From Oscheius tipulae (lineage: Eukaryota > Nematoda > Chromadorea > Rhabditida > Rhabditidae): a stretch of 64,000 nt of DNA. Shown in pieces: positions 12,819 to 24,659 of this stretch. Made by a program: the position numbers and the translations under genes. Under the pieces are notes generated by a model. That model was given only the letters and a program-made list of their open reading frames with translations. It made no database searches and was not told the origin of the DNA. Every line of letters starts with the position of its first letter. Position 1 is the first letter of the stretch. Location: assembly GCA_037178975.1 (NCBI GenBank), contig JASJZH010000005.1:2728001-2792000 (forward strand), written 5' to 3'.

Positions 12819-13501
12819 ATAGGTTCGGTCTTCAAGACGGTACTTATTCTGAGCCCTAGAATATTCTGAGCCCTACAGAAATATTTTGAATTCAAAGAGA
12901 TAAATCATTTGTTCACCCACTATGCTTATCCGTCAGCTTCCAAAACTTGTACGAAAATAAAATTTCCCAGTTTTATCGGTTATTTCTTCAGAGATTCTTC
13001 AACTCTGAATGCCTGTTCTATTCATCAGTCTATCTCTCGCGCGTGAGCGCGCCACTGTGAGAACAGTTTTGATTTTAAAGAACTAATTTTTGAGTGTTGC
13101 AATATTCTACAAAGTTATAGAGGATGTAAAAGTTACAACTTTGCAGAGCATCGGAAAGCTGAAAAGTTACTTCTTAGTGCCGAAATAGTAGGCCAAAGCT
13201 TGACAACGAGAGGTCACTGTTGAAAAGAATCCAGTACGTTTCCTATTGTGATTCACTATCATCATTTGTTACTAGCATGTTTGGGGCCTACAATTATCCC
13301 TTTGTATATGTCCCAAAAGAAAAATTGTCATTTTATTTTTATTTTCTCATTTTTGCTCTCATACATCGATGATGCTAAAATGTATAATAAAGTCCACCCA
13401 CCTTAAACATCGTTTCCGAATTACAGCTGACGAAAAAAAGGTGTTCATGGAGGCCGGCTACACAATATGGATCGTATCTGAACCATCTTACAGTTTACAA
13501 A

Positions 13502-13790
13502 ATGTTTTACCAGCCTAATTAGGTAGTAATATCTGAACAGTTTGTCGCCTTGACTCATGCTGGTGTAGTTGACTCTTTTGTCGCGAAGAAGCATGAACAG
13601 GTTGAAAACATGTTTGTCTTCTGGTTTGATCAGAATTGCTTGGAGATCTGATCTGTGGACCTCTTCAGTACTCATCCCTTCAAAGTTCTTAACCAATTGG
13701 AAGTCAGTAAGATTGTTTTCAAGCATATGCATTGCTTCCATTCTGTGCTCTTCGTGAACGGTTCCGAGCGTTAATTTTCGGAGTGTGGGA
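13502..13790 (-). CDS. Hypothetical open frame, possible exon or relic
   Basis: A minus-strand frame runs from just after a stop at about 13791 through FSPTLRKLTLG and NNLTDFQLVKNFEGM to YYYLIRL, with a donor-like GTAAAA near 13500. Composition is charged and protein-like with few rare codons, but I recognise no domain and find no partner exon. It could be a relic, an unpaired exon or chance. Confidence 0.25.
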
Positions 13791-14654
13791 GAAAATTACA
13801 TTCTCGGTACCAGCCTGCAGTGTGAAGTTAACACGATTTGTGTGTGCTCGGTTATGAAACAACATAGTCCTACAACCGCAACCTCGAGATCATTCTTGGG
13901 AAGTTACAGTGTTTTTTATACATAGCGTTCAGTTGCTGCAAAAGTTTTGGGTTAATAAACTACTGGTAAAATAAAAAAGAAAGGATACATTATTCAAAAT
14001 TTGTGCGCATCTATCTTGTTCGCCAGAGTGTTACACGTTCGGTATACCGTGCGGTTGAAATAAACAATTGCCACCGAAATCTCTGACCGGCGAAAAACAA
14101 ATTTAACCTTATCAACAAAGCAGAGCACAGGCAACATCGAATTGGCATATGCTGTTTGGTGAAACCAAAAAAGTCACGTTATAGGAAGCCTTTTCAAACA
14201 GATCAAATTCCTTAAGCAGGGTCAAATTGTTTCTCTTGTAGTTATAGGAAAGCTTATAAAGTAGAATTTCAGTGTAGAAACATTTCGTTGTGCTCTTCAA
14301 AGAATCACACTTTTACTTTGCGGACGCAGGCAATATTGACCAGCTTTATTGGATTCTGTAATCACTTCATGGTGAAGCATATAAGAAAGAAGAGTTTTGA
14401 GTTTCATGCTTCACCTGTTCTTGATTTCAAAGCACAAACAAGTTCTGTAAAAGCAAGCAAAATTTTTATTTTACTTTCGTGGCAGTTTCCTTGGTAGAAC
14501 ATCATTGAGCCAAAATTTTTTGCAGCGTATCCACAAATAGATTTGACTATTTTTGGTTCCATATCCCATATAACCCATGGATCGATTCTATTGGGTCGTG
14601 TGATCACTTGTTAGTAAACATAAAAGAGAAGGAAAGTTCTAAAAAAAAATTCCG

Positions 14655-14677
14655 TGTTTCACAGAAGTTTTATATTC
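14655..14677 (+). promoter_or_regulatory. piRNA (21U-RNA) type promoter element
   Basis: TGTTTCA at 14655-14661 (after a G), nine bases, then TATATTC at 14671. Core and spacing match the other elements listed in this window. Confidence 0.4.
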
Positions 14678-14924
14678 AAAATAAAAACATGTTTAAATGT
14701 GACAGGCTGTCTTCACAAATCCTAAAGAATGGCCTTACGGTAATTGAACTAGGAGAATCAGGATCGGAGGTTGATCCAGTAGAAAATAAGCACTAGGACG
14801 CTGACAGGTAAGGAAGGGAGAAAGAGAGACATACGAGGCCGTATTTCAATCGCATGGTCATGTCTCCCATGGCGGGAGTTCTAATCAGTCTTCTGTGATG
14901 ATCGGATGTATTTTGAAGTGACAA

Positions 14925-15545
14925 TATCTCCCGGTAGAAACAGTCGAAATAATTCAGTAAAGTAATCAATGCCAGTGACTAGGAAGTAATATTCGTTCAA
15001 CAGGCTGCACTATATACAGAGGTCGAAACAAAAAAGATATGTCCGAAAAATATTACTGTAAGCGAAGATCCCTAGCAGGTTTCGGTTATAGCAGCGATGT
15101 CAGTTACTGTCAATCAGCAATCACTGTCTTCAGAAAACCTTTCATAAGGAAACAAATAACGTATTGTATATAACCAATGTTTGATCCATCTGGACAAATG
15201 AATATTCTAATCTAATCTAAACGTAGACAACATGTTAGGCAAATTTCGGGAAAGTTTCTTGGAACTAAAAGAGATGTTAATATTGATCTCCGTTCAACAG
15301 ACTGACCATATACTGAGGTTGTAATAGAAAAGTAAAGACATGAACACGTCGAAAGTCGAAAATTTCCTCACACAGGGTTGTCATGAATCCCGAATATATT
15401 TTTGAATTAATCTAGTTTGAATTTACAAGCTCTTCCGGTAGGGACAGCAGATTGAGTAACATAATCAAGCCAACCGACAAACAGGAGTGATATTCGTCCA
15501 ACAGGCTGGGCTATAAACGGAGGATGAAGCACAAAACACAAAGTA
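14925..15545 (-). repeat. Three diverged direct repeats, each holding a piRNA-type promoter element
   Basis: Three units of about 120 bp (about 14925-15046, 15220-15345 and 15430-15545) share CTCCCGGTAG-like starts, a GTTCAACAGGCTG-type block and a TATA box followed after seven bases by a minus-strand motif. In unit 1 TATATA is at 15011 and the core is CGAAAC. In unit 3 TATAAA is at 15512 and the core is TGAAGC. Unit 2 is degraded. The 112-residue open frame at 15407-15745 overlaps this array and is probably not a gene. I read it as local duplication of a piRNA-type locus. Confidence 0.5.
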
Positions 15546-15782
15546 TCAGCCAAAACTTTAACAACTCTTCGGCTGTAAATGGAATGCTTGTGAAGCTCAC
15601 AATCAGGAATTAGTACAGGAATTGGCGTGATACCAATAAACTTTTCAGTGGACACAAAAGAAGTAAAATGATCGCTGTTCTTTTTGATGTTTGGCTGTTT
15701 GACCGCTATCCTGTCATTTTTAGATGAATGAAGCTTAGCAAGCATGCTGGGAGTTTTGAAGCAGTAGAGGAGTTAAGTACAT

Positions 15783-16559
15783 TTATTTGAAAGCTTTAAA
15801 GTCACCCTTGCGGATGCGGGTCTGAAGGGAGGAGTCGACGATGAACTTGCACTTGTCATCCATGCTGTTGAGGATGAACTTCTTCAGGTGCTGTCCCATG
15901 TCATCGATTCCAGACGAGATAGCTTCCAGGGGCTGGAGCAGAGAGTCCAGAGCCAACCATCCAGCATCAGTGCAGACAGCGTTGAGCTCCTCGGTCATGC
16001 AGGGAACAAGACATCCGAGAGAAATGCACATTTCCCTGACATGTCCGACAGCGATGATAGCGTTTCCACCGATCTTGGACAGTCCCTGGATCTCGGTTTT
16101 GTTGGCGAAGTTGAGCAAAGACTTGCGTCCATTGCACTTCTCATCACATTCTAAAATAGAGAGATCAGCATCGCCGACATTAAGCTTACTCTTAGTGATT
16201 TTGTCGAGATGAGGATTGACACAGGCAGTCTGTCCTTCGAAGAGCTTCACCTGCTTGAGACAGCGCTGTTCTAGCCCCTTGGCGGCCTTGGCAAAGTTCT
16301 TCGGCAGGTCACAATACTGATCGTCACCGAGGCACTTCGAAGCTTCTTCGTAGGCCTTGCAGATTTTTTCAGTGTGGCTCTTGATGTCCTTCATTTCCCA
16401 GACATCAGAGAAGCTGCTCATCAGGGGATCGATACACTTCCGCATACACGGCATTGTGCCGATGGCCTTCAGAATGGTATCCATGCTGGTCGAGAAGTTG
16501 CCAGGTGGAGCGGCGGAGACGGCCGAGAGAAGAGCAGCTGCAGCCAGAAGACGGAGCAT
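15783..16559 (-). CDS. Secreted CPG4-domain (chondroitin proteoglycan 4 type) protein
   Basis: A single exon encodes 258 residues. I start at MLRLLAAAALL (16559), not the upstream in-frame ATG, because it gives a clean signal peptide ending in SAVSA and lies just downstream of a TATA box. The mature part has 14 cysteines in the spacing of the nematode CPG4 family (CMRKC, ICK ... KCLGDD, ECDEKC, MCISLGCLVPC). Family members are secreted; CPG-4 itself is a chondroitin proteoglycan of the egg. No Ser-Gly run typical of glycosaminoglycan attachment is obvious, so it may be an unmodified relative. The AATAAA signal overlaps the TAA stop, implying a very short 3' end. Confidence 0.8.
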   Translation of the reverse strand: MLRLLAAAALLSAVSAAPPGNFSTSMDTILKAIGTMPCMRKCIDPLMSSFSDVWEMKDIKSHTEKICKAYEEASKCLGDDQYCDLPKNFAKAAKGLEQRCLKQVKLFEGQTACVNPHLDKITKSKLNVGDADLSILECDEKCNGRKSLLNFANKTEIQGLSKIGGNAIIAVGHVREMCISLGCLVPCMTEELNAVCTDAGWLALDSLLQPLEAISSGIDDMGQHLKKFILNSMDDKCKFIVDSSLQTRIRKGDFKAFK

Positions 16560-16596
16560 CGTTGATGAGACTGATATTGAAAGCACAGGTGAGCTC

Positions 16597-16604
16597 TTTA
16601 TATA
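16597..16604 (-). promoter_or_regulatory. TATA box of the CPG4-type gene
   Basis: TATATAAA on the minus strand lies about 40 bases before the start codon at 16559, leaving room for a 5' leader of only about 10-20 bases. Confidence 0.65.
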
Positions 16605-16659
16605 GCAATCTTGGACGCGATCCAATGTGCTTTCGTTGCTTTGTCTAGACAGGAACAAG

Positions 16660-17250
16660 ACCTGTGGATACGAAAATCAATAGACTAGACCGCTTGTTAC
16701 TGAACTCTATCAATTTTTGGTGGTTGATGCACTGTGCATGAATACTGTATCTTTTTTTTCATAATAGTAGTCAACAGCAAACGTTCAAGGTTGAGCCTCT
16801 CCCACTAATAGTATTCTGTCGTCGTACGTTTCAAAGCGATAGGGAAAACAGGCAACGTTTTGAAAAACAAACATAATTTGTCGGCTGCTTTGCATGCGAT
16901 TACAGAAAAGAAAAGTATTTGAGTGCCGACGGGAGCTGCCACTGTCACCAGCGACAAACAACATGTTCGCTTGAATTTAGCAAAACAAACACTTTCAATT
17001 TTTTTTTGGTTTTATCCCGGTCCAACGTATCACCGAAGCTTACAACTATAGCAGAATTGTCAGTTCGAGAGGCAGTGTGAAAAAAATAAAAGATTTGAAA
17101 CTAAAAATGTTTGAATGAATTTAGGAACGGAGATGTTTTATCAACTTGGTATATTGCTTCTTTTTTAGAAATCACTCTTGTTTGTGACAGGCTGTGCTCG
17201 CCTTCAGTTAGTATTCAATCCAAAGAGAGAACGACATTTTCACACTAGAC
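16660..17250. other. Intergenic stretch, nothing recognised
   Basis: AT-rich DNA between the CPG4-type promoter and the 3' end of the minus-strand cysteine-rich gene. No exon, RNA gene or repeat is evident. Confidence 0.5.
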
Positions 17251-17289
17251 TATCTTATATTTATTCTGAAACAAAAAGAACTCTAAACT

Positions 17290-17620
17290 TTACAGTTCAA
17301 TATGTCGATTACAACAGACGTCTTCCACCTTGAACATTCCTTCCGGGCACATGCCTCCTACTTGGGCTAAAAACGGGTTTAGTAACATGAAAAATATGAA
17401 GTTACGTGATCCTGGAACATTCCCCGGACAGGGTCCGTCCGACTGGCAACAGACTCCAGCTATCATTTTCATCGTTTCTGGACATCTACCACCGACGCTA
17501 GCTGAAAATTTTTGTACTTTTTTGGTTTCTTGGAGAGTACTAACGGTACGGTTTTTTGCCTTGCGGACAGACTTGGAGTGAGAGAGAAATTAGAGAGAAA
17601 ATGAGGAGGTGACGGAACAT
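17290..17620 (-). CDS. Small secreted cysteine-rich protein, paralogue of the 148-698 gene
   Basis: Exons 17545-17620, 17406-17501 and 17290-17366 join in phase to 82 residues. The signal peptide MFRHLLIFSLISLSLQVC is followed by QGKKP, as in the paralogue. Two modules follow: GGRCPETMKMIAGVCC and GGMCPEGMFKVEDVCC. Introns are about 40 nt. AATAAA is found on the minus strand at about 17262-17267. The gene has fewer modules than the 148-698 gene, so the family seems to vary by module number. Function unknown. Confidence 0.7.
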
Positions 17621-18009
17621 TGGACTGTGTTGGACAACGAACAATTGGAATTGGGAACTCTAGGGGGCTGAGTCAACATGGAGCGTGGATTGTGTCTGAA
17701 TTGGAAAGGCTCGGGAAGGGAAACTGCAAGCTTTTTGGATCAGATCAATTTGAAATCAGTCTAGAAGTTGCTGGTAGTTTGAGAGCTTTTCACGTTTCAC
17801 GACTTCTCTAACTAGGGAAGGGTTTTAGTTGCCCGCGGGATATCGAAACGAGGTAGGTGCCATTCGAAAGAGCATCGAAAATGATGGTGTTTCCCAAGTT
17901 TTCAGCTGCGGAATGGATGTCCTCAGCCTCCTGGAGCCCTTTAAAGTTTTCGTTTTTCGCCACTTTGGCGCCCTAGATTACTTGGTTCCCGGGTGCAAAC
18001 ACAGCAGCA

Positions 18010-18098
18010 TGCGAACAAGTGGTGCAGAGGTTGTGCGCTCACTTGGAATTTTTTCCTCCCGGGTTCGATCCCGCAACGCCTTAATTTTTTTTTTTTTA
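18010..18098 (+). repeat. tRNA-derived SINE-like element
   Basis: A perfect pol III A-box-like TGGTGCAGAGG (18020-18030) and B-box GGGTTCGATCC (18061-18071) are about 30 bases apart, and a long T-run follows at about 18083-18098. The T-arm does not pair as in a working tRNA, so a tRNA-derived element or tRNA pseudogene is more likely than a tRNA. Confidence 0.45.
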
Positions 18099-18191
18099 TT
18101 ATATCTGCAGTTGTTTTCAATTGCACAAACTGTACGTCCAGCTTCATCGCTTTACCATGCGCTTGATCAAAAGCGCGGTCAATAGGTCGGC

Positions 18192-18965
18192 ATGGCTTGT
18201 GAGCCCTGTGTGCTTTCCATTCCATTCATCATACTTATGTCCGCCAGCAAAATCGTTTCTTACCTCGCCAAGCTGTTCACCATCGTTGACGGTGAAAGCA
18301 CTCTTACAAGAGAGGAGTTGAAAGTTGCCGACTCTTTCAAACTGATTCTGCAAGAACTGGAGTACTCCCAACTGGATGTAGAAGAAGACCGTTTGCTGGA
18401 TCTTATGGCTGATCTCGAAGTGGACGATGCATTGGTTGAAGAATACTCAACAGGCTCAAGTGATGACGAAGTTGAGGAACCAGTTGGGAAAAAGATCAGG
18501 TTCCAATCCAATTAAATTTTATCAGTGGCATAGGTTCTCTGGAAACACCTATGTCTCTATAGAGGAGGCCCAGAACGCCTTGAATTACTATCGTGATACA
18601 GAGAAAAGAACTCGTACATTGGAATCTCTCAACAGCAAATACCGGTTTATCAAGACACCGAACGATTTAAAGATGCTCCGTAGAGGCGAACAGTTTGGTA
18701 GGCTTTCTCATTTCTTAGTATACTGTCTTTCTTGTAGGAATGCATTCGATCATCCATAGAAATGCAGCTCTACGGGAATCTTTTTGAATTTACCCATGTT
18801 TCAATGCAAGATCAATGTCAGACTGTAGCCCGAAATTTCATCAAAAGAGGAGGAACGCTTCATGTTACTGGTCATACAAAGACTCAAAAAGGTTATGAAT
18901 TTTGTGCTGAAATATTCAATTTTTTTGTGGTTAGTCCGCATATGACAGTTACTAATTCGCTTTGA
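18192..18965 (+). pseudogene. Broken transposon-like protein
   Basis: A first frame (18192-18515) ends in an acidic stretch (SSDDEVEEP). A second frame, shifted with no workable intron between, carries SIEEAQNALNYYRD, RTRTLESLNSKYRFIK and LKMLRRGEQ. A third part after a normal intron (donor about 18698, acceptor about 18737) reads HSIIHRNAALRESF or, in another frame, VARNFIKRGG. The middle block resembles helix-turn-helix segments of transposon-derived proteins common in nematodes. The frame conflict argues for a decayed copy. Naming a family needs a search. Confidence 0.35.
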
Positions 18966-19466
18966 CCGGTCATTCGTTTTCACCAAATAATGTCTGGCAT
19001 TTTTCGACACCACATCACTAGTGTGTCACATGGTGGGAGATTTGCTTCTACAGCGTAACGGGTCTTGTCACGGAAATTTCCAAAAGACACCTTCTTTTTT
19101 GTTTAACTCACTGATTTCAACCTGTTCTCAATCAAACTTTTTCTTTCCTTTTCGGATCGCCTCATAAAAACGTTATACCCCACTACTGAAACATTTGTAT
19201 TTCTTTTCCTGACTGCAACGCAGTTCCAATGTTTCACGGATTTATGTTACACAAATAATGAAACAGGTATATGGTACTGTGATGGCATTTTCCACTTTTC
19301 GACTTGTTAATACTTCACTTTTTTCCTTACCTATTGCTTCTGCACGCAAGATCAGTGATAGCGGCCGTTTGCTGCTTTCTTATCAAAAGTTCGATGAAAC
19401 AATAGCCTGCTCAGCAGGTCTGATAAGAACAAAAGGCTGTGAATTTTGCAACATTCTCCTCCCGGA

Positions 19467-22400
19467 ATGCTCTCCTTCAATTTCATTCTTCTCATCGTTT
19501 ATTTCGTCATTCTAAATGCCGCCTTTGCCTTCCAAATCTCGTTGTTTTCCTTCATCCCGGACCCCTTGGAAGATATGTTCAATGCCTCTTTCTACAGGCA
19601 CTATGGGAGCTACTTGGAGGGCTTCGGGTAAGATTTTGGAAGAAACAAGTTTAGCTGATACCCCGTTGGGACCCGTGACAGGTAGATAATGTTCCAGGCG
19701 GGTTATCGTGACAGGAGCAACGTTCCCTCAAAGATGCCTCTCCCAAACTGACTTGACTTGCAAAAAGAAACTGTTGTCACAAAATAAGTGAAAAACTTTG
19801 ACAATGTTGCTTCAGACATACACAGAGGCTTTTGGCATTTAGAAGTAGATTTGAGAAACAACCTTTCACTTGTTTTGCGTAAGCAAAAAAAGGTTGCTCC
19901 CGTAATGCCTCACCTTGTCACACAGATTTCCAGCAAAATCGTTTCTTTACTCTCACAATGAGATCTCGTTTAAAATTTTATCAGAAGACCGATCTCATTG
20001 ACCTACCTTTCGAAGCGAATAACTCATTCGGACTTCTGATCAACTGCAAAGTTGGAGAATCTGCAAAAATGTATCTATTGATCTGTTCACTGAAACTGAC
20101 GCCATGTTCAAAAACCTGGCTTCGTCATTGACAGTGATACGGCCAACACGCTATGCAGACACAGATCTTAAAAGTCTACGAGTAGATTGAAAAGCTATTT
20201 TGTTTCACTTATTCTACACAAGTAACAATCAAAAGTTGGGACTACTAACTGTTGTTTAGCTTCTGCCATACTTTCAATGTGACGATTCTTGTATGGATCA
20301 CCATTAGCCCTACGTTCAGTCAGACAGAAATGTGATGTCCAAACACGGCGTGTTATGCGCGTCGCCACTTTTTCAAACCGGGCACAAATGCCGCTCTTTT
20401 TCTTAAGCACAGTATCCTACAGAAATCATGGTTTAAACCGGTTATGGCACAGGATACCGTATACCCTATATTAATTTAAAAAGCAGCTAGAGAACTAATT
20501 TTGAATTTCTGCCCTTGAAATAAGAAATTGGCGCGAGAAAAATTGGCGACGCCTTTTGCATAGGCGTAACGCCGTGCAAAGAGTGGCATAAAAGAATTAT
20601 TCCAAGCAAGTCTATAAAACCATCAAAATCTCTTCCAGAACAGCAACAATCTGGTCCGCCTCTACCTTTATCCAAAAGTTCGGAAGTATCTTTGGTCTCC
20701 TAGTTCTTGTGAAGCTACTGGACACCAAAGGAAGGAAGTTTGGGGCTGTTTGGTTACGGTAAGTTCTTCTCTTGAATGGGTCAGACAGCCAAGAATCTTC
20801 TAGAATTGGAATGGTATTCGCTGTCGGAATTCTCTACCTGATAGCCTATTTCCTCCCAAGTTTTGAAACTTTTCTACTGGGCGAATTCATAGCCGGAGCT
20901 GGTGGACAAGTCAAATGGGCGGCTACTGTCCTCTTCTTGAGTGAATGTGCTCCGGATCAGTATCGAGGTAATTTAAGAAAATAAAAACGTGTTCATTCTT
21001 CTTTTGGGCATATACCGAAACTTTGAAACAAAAAATTTCTATCAACCGAGACAGTACTTCGGTTTAATCTTTTAGTACTGGCCGTGAAAAAAATAACATG
21101 TCTATATACTCGAATCAAAGTTGTGAAACATGTAAATTTCTAGTTTGACGAACATATGACCATACGAGTAGCTTTCATTTCCGTTCGAAAATAAAATGTA
21201 AGGTTGAAACATTATAATTTCAAAACTGTAGTATAGCTGAAGTGAAGCAAAAAATGCCAAAGTTTTTTTTCCAAAAAGATAAGCGGCACACATTTTTCTT
21301 TGCTGACCATGGCACACCTGGAAGCCATCCCAACGATGAGTATCTCCTGGCTGTGGATTTCAATCTTCTTTCTCATGTTTTTCTTCCTGGGTGTTAGATA
21401 CAAATGGTATAAGTTCAGTATTGTAACTATATTGTAATAGTGAAACCAAATTATCACAATCCTTTTCCAAGACAGTACGGTTTTCAACAATAATGTTCCC
21501 TGCAGGATTCGTTTAGCATGAAAAAAACAGTAGCCAATTTCTGGCCAAGGTATTCTTCAAGTTTTGGATGCCCCGTTTAGGCTTGAAAATAGGTCTCAGC
21601 ACGAAACTTTTCTCGCCACTGATCTCTTTTTTTTAACATCTCTATTCAGGAATGACAGTAATTCTTGTCCAATTCGGTGACTCTCTCATGCACCTAGTCG
21701 GACAGACCATAGACCGACCGAGTCTATTTGGAAACAGCAATGACTGGTATCTCATCGTGGTCATCACTCTCCTCCTGGCACTCTTCTCCCTTACCTACCT
21801 CGCCTGGGTGCCGGAATCTCCGAAGTTCTTGGCAGAAAACGGACGATTGACTCTGGCAGAGAACTCCATCCGGTTCTACCATGGAAAAGCTACTGACATA
21901 GGTTTGCTATTGCCATTTTGGTCGAAAAAATGTTTCAGACACTGTCATGGGCAGAATCCAGGAGGAAGTTTCCACCAAAAACCAACTGAAGGGACAGTCA
22001 GATAATGTCAGTTTCAAGGACATTTGGAGGGATGAATCTTTGAAAAAAGTGGGTTGTTTATAGTGGGAATGAAACAAAAAAGTTAGTTTTAGGTCACGAT
22101 GATCTTGTTGTCACTCTTCCTGTTTTTCCAAGTCTCTACGGGAGCCATTGAGGGACTCTTCTTTGTTCGAGTCCATACGATGATGGGTCTGACGGCGGAA
22201 ACTGTAAGTTTTTGAAAAAAGATATGAATCATAAAGCAGCTGTAATCAACAGTGTAGACCTTTACAGTAGTCTTGCAACATAAAAAATGAACAAACCGGA
22301 ACAGTTCATCCCGTGGTGGATCTGTTAAAGGGACGCTGTCATTATGGGTAGATGAGTAGACGACCGAACGCTTTTTCAAATCGGATTCCGCGACAAACTT

Positions 22401-24462
22401 CCCTCAAATCGCATTTTTTCGGTGCTTTACACACATTTTCATGCCTTCTGAGTGTGTTTCATCGACTCAGCGTCGAAAACTACCCCGGAAACGTCTAGTT
22501 CGACGTCAAAAATCACAAAAAAAGAAGAAAATTGAGGAAATGCTGTTCTTCTAATCTTATTATGAAAACGTGAGCACAGACCCTTTCCCGATTTTCACAC
22601 GACTAGTTTTCGAGGAGACTTGCGCAAAAAGAGGCAGTAAGAGTCTGGCGATCCTGATTTACAGTAACCCGAAACAGTAATGACCAGAACAGAATCAAGA
22701 TTTTTTTCTTATTCGATGACTGTAACCTTAAGGAATCAAGAATCGTCACTCGGTAGAAACTAGTATGCACAGTTGAAATGCAAACTGCATCTTTTCCACA
22801 TGAAGTGGAGTATGTGAAACATGAAGAAGTTGACATTGTCGATCTCAAAACAAAAAAAACTGAACTTGTCTACAGACAACAGATATACAGGTTTAATGAA
22901 ACAGAACTTTTTCAGGTAATGACCATCTCCTCGATCACCAAAGTCATCAGTCTTCCCTTCTACATCTTCACTGCCTATTGCGTAGAGAAGATGGGACGAC
23001 GACCTATCAGCCTGTGCTCTGTCTCTCTGTCGTAAGTCCTACTTTTTTTGACAAAACGTGAAGATACCATGTTTCAGATTATTGAAAACAGTCGTCGCTC
23101 TGACGGGTCAGTGCATAGTCCAGTTCTATGGGGCTTGCACAGCTACACAGGTTATTGGTGAGTCCATGGTTTGCATCTATCTGGTCATTTTTATAGGGCA
23201 ATGACTTTTTTTTTACTGTCAGGCCCCGCAAAGTTGTAGAAATGAGCAAAATCTACTGAAACGAGCTCGAAAAAGTAGGCTGTTTTTCAATAGTGTTAGA
23301 AAATGAGAAGAGCTACTGTTAGAATTGTTTGTTTTAAGAGATGCGTAAGAGTCGCGAAATATTCGGCTATAACTGGAAAAATCATAGACTTGCTAATAGC
23401 TGGAATTCTTTTGTGTTTCAAACATCTGCCGAGGGTTCAGTCCCGTAAATCCAGCAAAAGATAAATAAAAAGCTCGATCGAAAGCATGGAAAGTCTCATT
23501 GTCAAGGCTAGAAACTGGTTTTTCCCACCCATAAATTGGCTTTCACATATCGAAAAAACAAGATAGTTTCAGCAATAGCCGGTGATGGCTTGAACACCAT
23601 GATGATGATATTGGGGGAGAACCAGATAGTCTCTCTTCTCTGCTGCGAGATGACTTCTCCAAGAGCAAGAGTCAGAGTCATGCAGGTGGGGAAATGTTTC
23701 AAACAATGCTATTATTATTGACGAGGTTCTGAGAGTTATGTTTATCCGTCTAACAAAATAGACACTACTAAAGCGCAATGGTATCTATTCATCGGTTCGT
23801 GAGCACTAAACAAAAGCGAGCCAGAAGTTGAGTTGTACAAAAGAAATAATTGCCCATACTTGGGCCAAGTCATCTTTGGTTGCACTCTAGAACTGCTTTT
23901 GTCTCAGTTTGTTACTACGGAGCGGCGCAGCCGCTAATGCAAAATGAAGACAAAAGAGGGCGAAAGCCGTCGGAGACGGCTAGTGTTTTGGTTAATGTTT
24001 CACGCAACCATACCCCGGGAGACACTTATTAATACTAGAAACATATAGTCATACGCCTAAAGAGTTATGGGTACATCCAGTCCTTGACATCCATTTACTT
24101 GTCTCTCGATCAATGACTTTCAGACAATCAGCCTGATGTCTATGATAGCAGGAATGGCTTTCACCTCCTTGGTTCCCTACGCCTTCAACTATTTCCCACC
24201 TCTGCCATATTTCCTTCTTCTTATCCTTCAACCGCCCGTCATTGTCTACATTTACAGGTTTGTTTGCTCTGATCGTCATGACTACCAAATCTAGAAATCT
24301 TCCTGAGACAAAGGGACGACCAGTTAGTGACATTGTGGAGGACTTCACAGAAGCTGTCAGATCTAGGGTATGTTTAGGGACAGTCGATAAAAAGAGCTTT
24401 AGGCGCCAACCCGAAGGACGTCGCTTTATAGTGAGGAGGAGAAGATGCCTCTCCTTCAATAG
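19467..24462 (+). CDS. SLC2-type (facilitated glucose/sugar) transporter
   Basis: Thirteen exons keep phase: 19467-19627, 20639-20758, 20804-20967, 21325-21390, 21650-21901, 21939-22048, 22093-22203, 22916-23031, 23078-23157, 23573-23685, 24124-24257, 24295-24367, 24403-24462; 519 residues. Major facilitator signatures are in order: first helix from residue 1, LLDTKGRKFG in loop 2-3, VPESPKFL after helix 6, EKMGRRP in loop 8-9, and PETKGRP after helix 12. The tail SEEEKMPLLQ is acidic and ends in a dileucine-type motif that could direct trafficking. PESPKFL and PETKGR place it with sugar transporters. The substrate cannot be told. Exon 4 uses a weak GGAAG acceptor, so its left edge is uncertain. 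Introns carry repeats and a piRNA-type element at 22059-22081. Confidence 0.8.
19706..19860 (+). repeat. Dispersed repeat family 2, copy a
   Basis: The block GTGACAGGAGCAACGTTC, followed by a CTGACTTGACTTGCAAA segment, a GTCACAAA segment and a CAGACATACA-GGCATTTAGAA end, recurs with changes at 56386-56520. It lies in intron 1 of the transporter gene. No open frame. Confidence 0.55.
22059..22081 (-). promoter_or_regulatory. piRNA (21U-RNA) type promoter element
   Basis: On the minus strand TTTTTTGTTTCA (core 22070-22075) is followed after seven bases by TATAAAC (TATA at 22059-22062). It lies in a short intron of the transporter and points against its transcription. Confidence 0.45.
23805..23980 (+). 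repeat. Dispersed repeat family 1, copy b
   Basis: AAAAGCGAGCCAG, a TTGCACTCTAGAAC-like block and the GC-rich palindrome CGGCGCAGCCGC occur in the same order at 38493-38715. It lies in a transporter intron. Confidence 0.55.
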
Positions 24463-24659
24463 TGAACCATTTTCTGTACAAACCAATTTCAAAATACCTC
24501 GTCCGACTGATGAATCATGCGAACAGTGTCCAAAAAACTGAGACAAAGAGACAGAGGGACATAGACACGGAGCAAGAGAGACAGAGAGACAGTTCAGAAT
24601 ATCCCTTCATTCATATCTTACACTTCTACTGCTGTTTGTACATGCAGTACAGCCGGTAC

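Larger units (their letters stand above)
12819..14920. other. Mostly non-coding stretch with one open frame
   Basis: Apart from the minus-strand frame described separately at 13502-13790, I see no exon chain here. A plus-strand piRNA-type element (TGTTTCA, nine bases, TATATTC) lies at 14655-14677. Confidence 0.4.
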
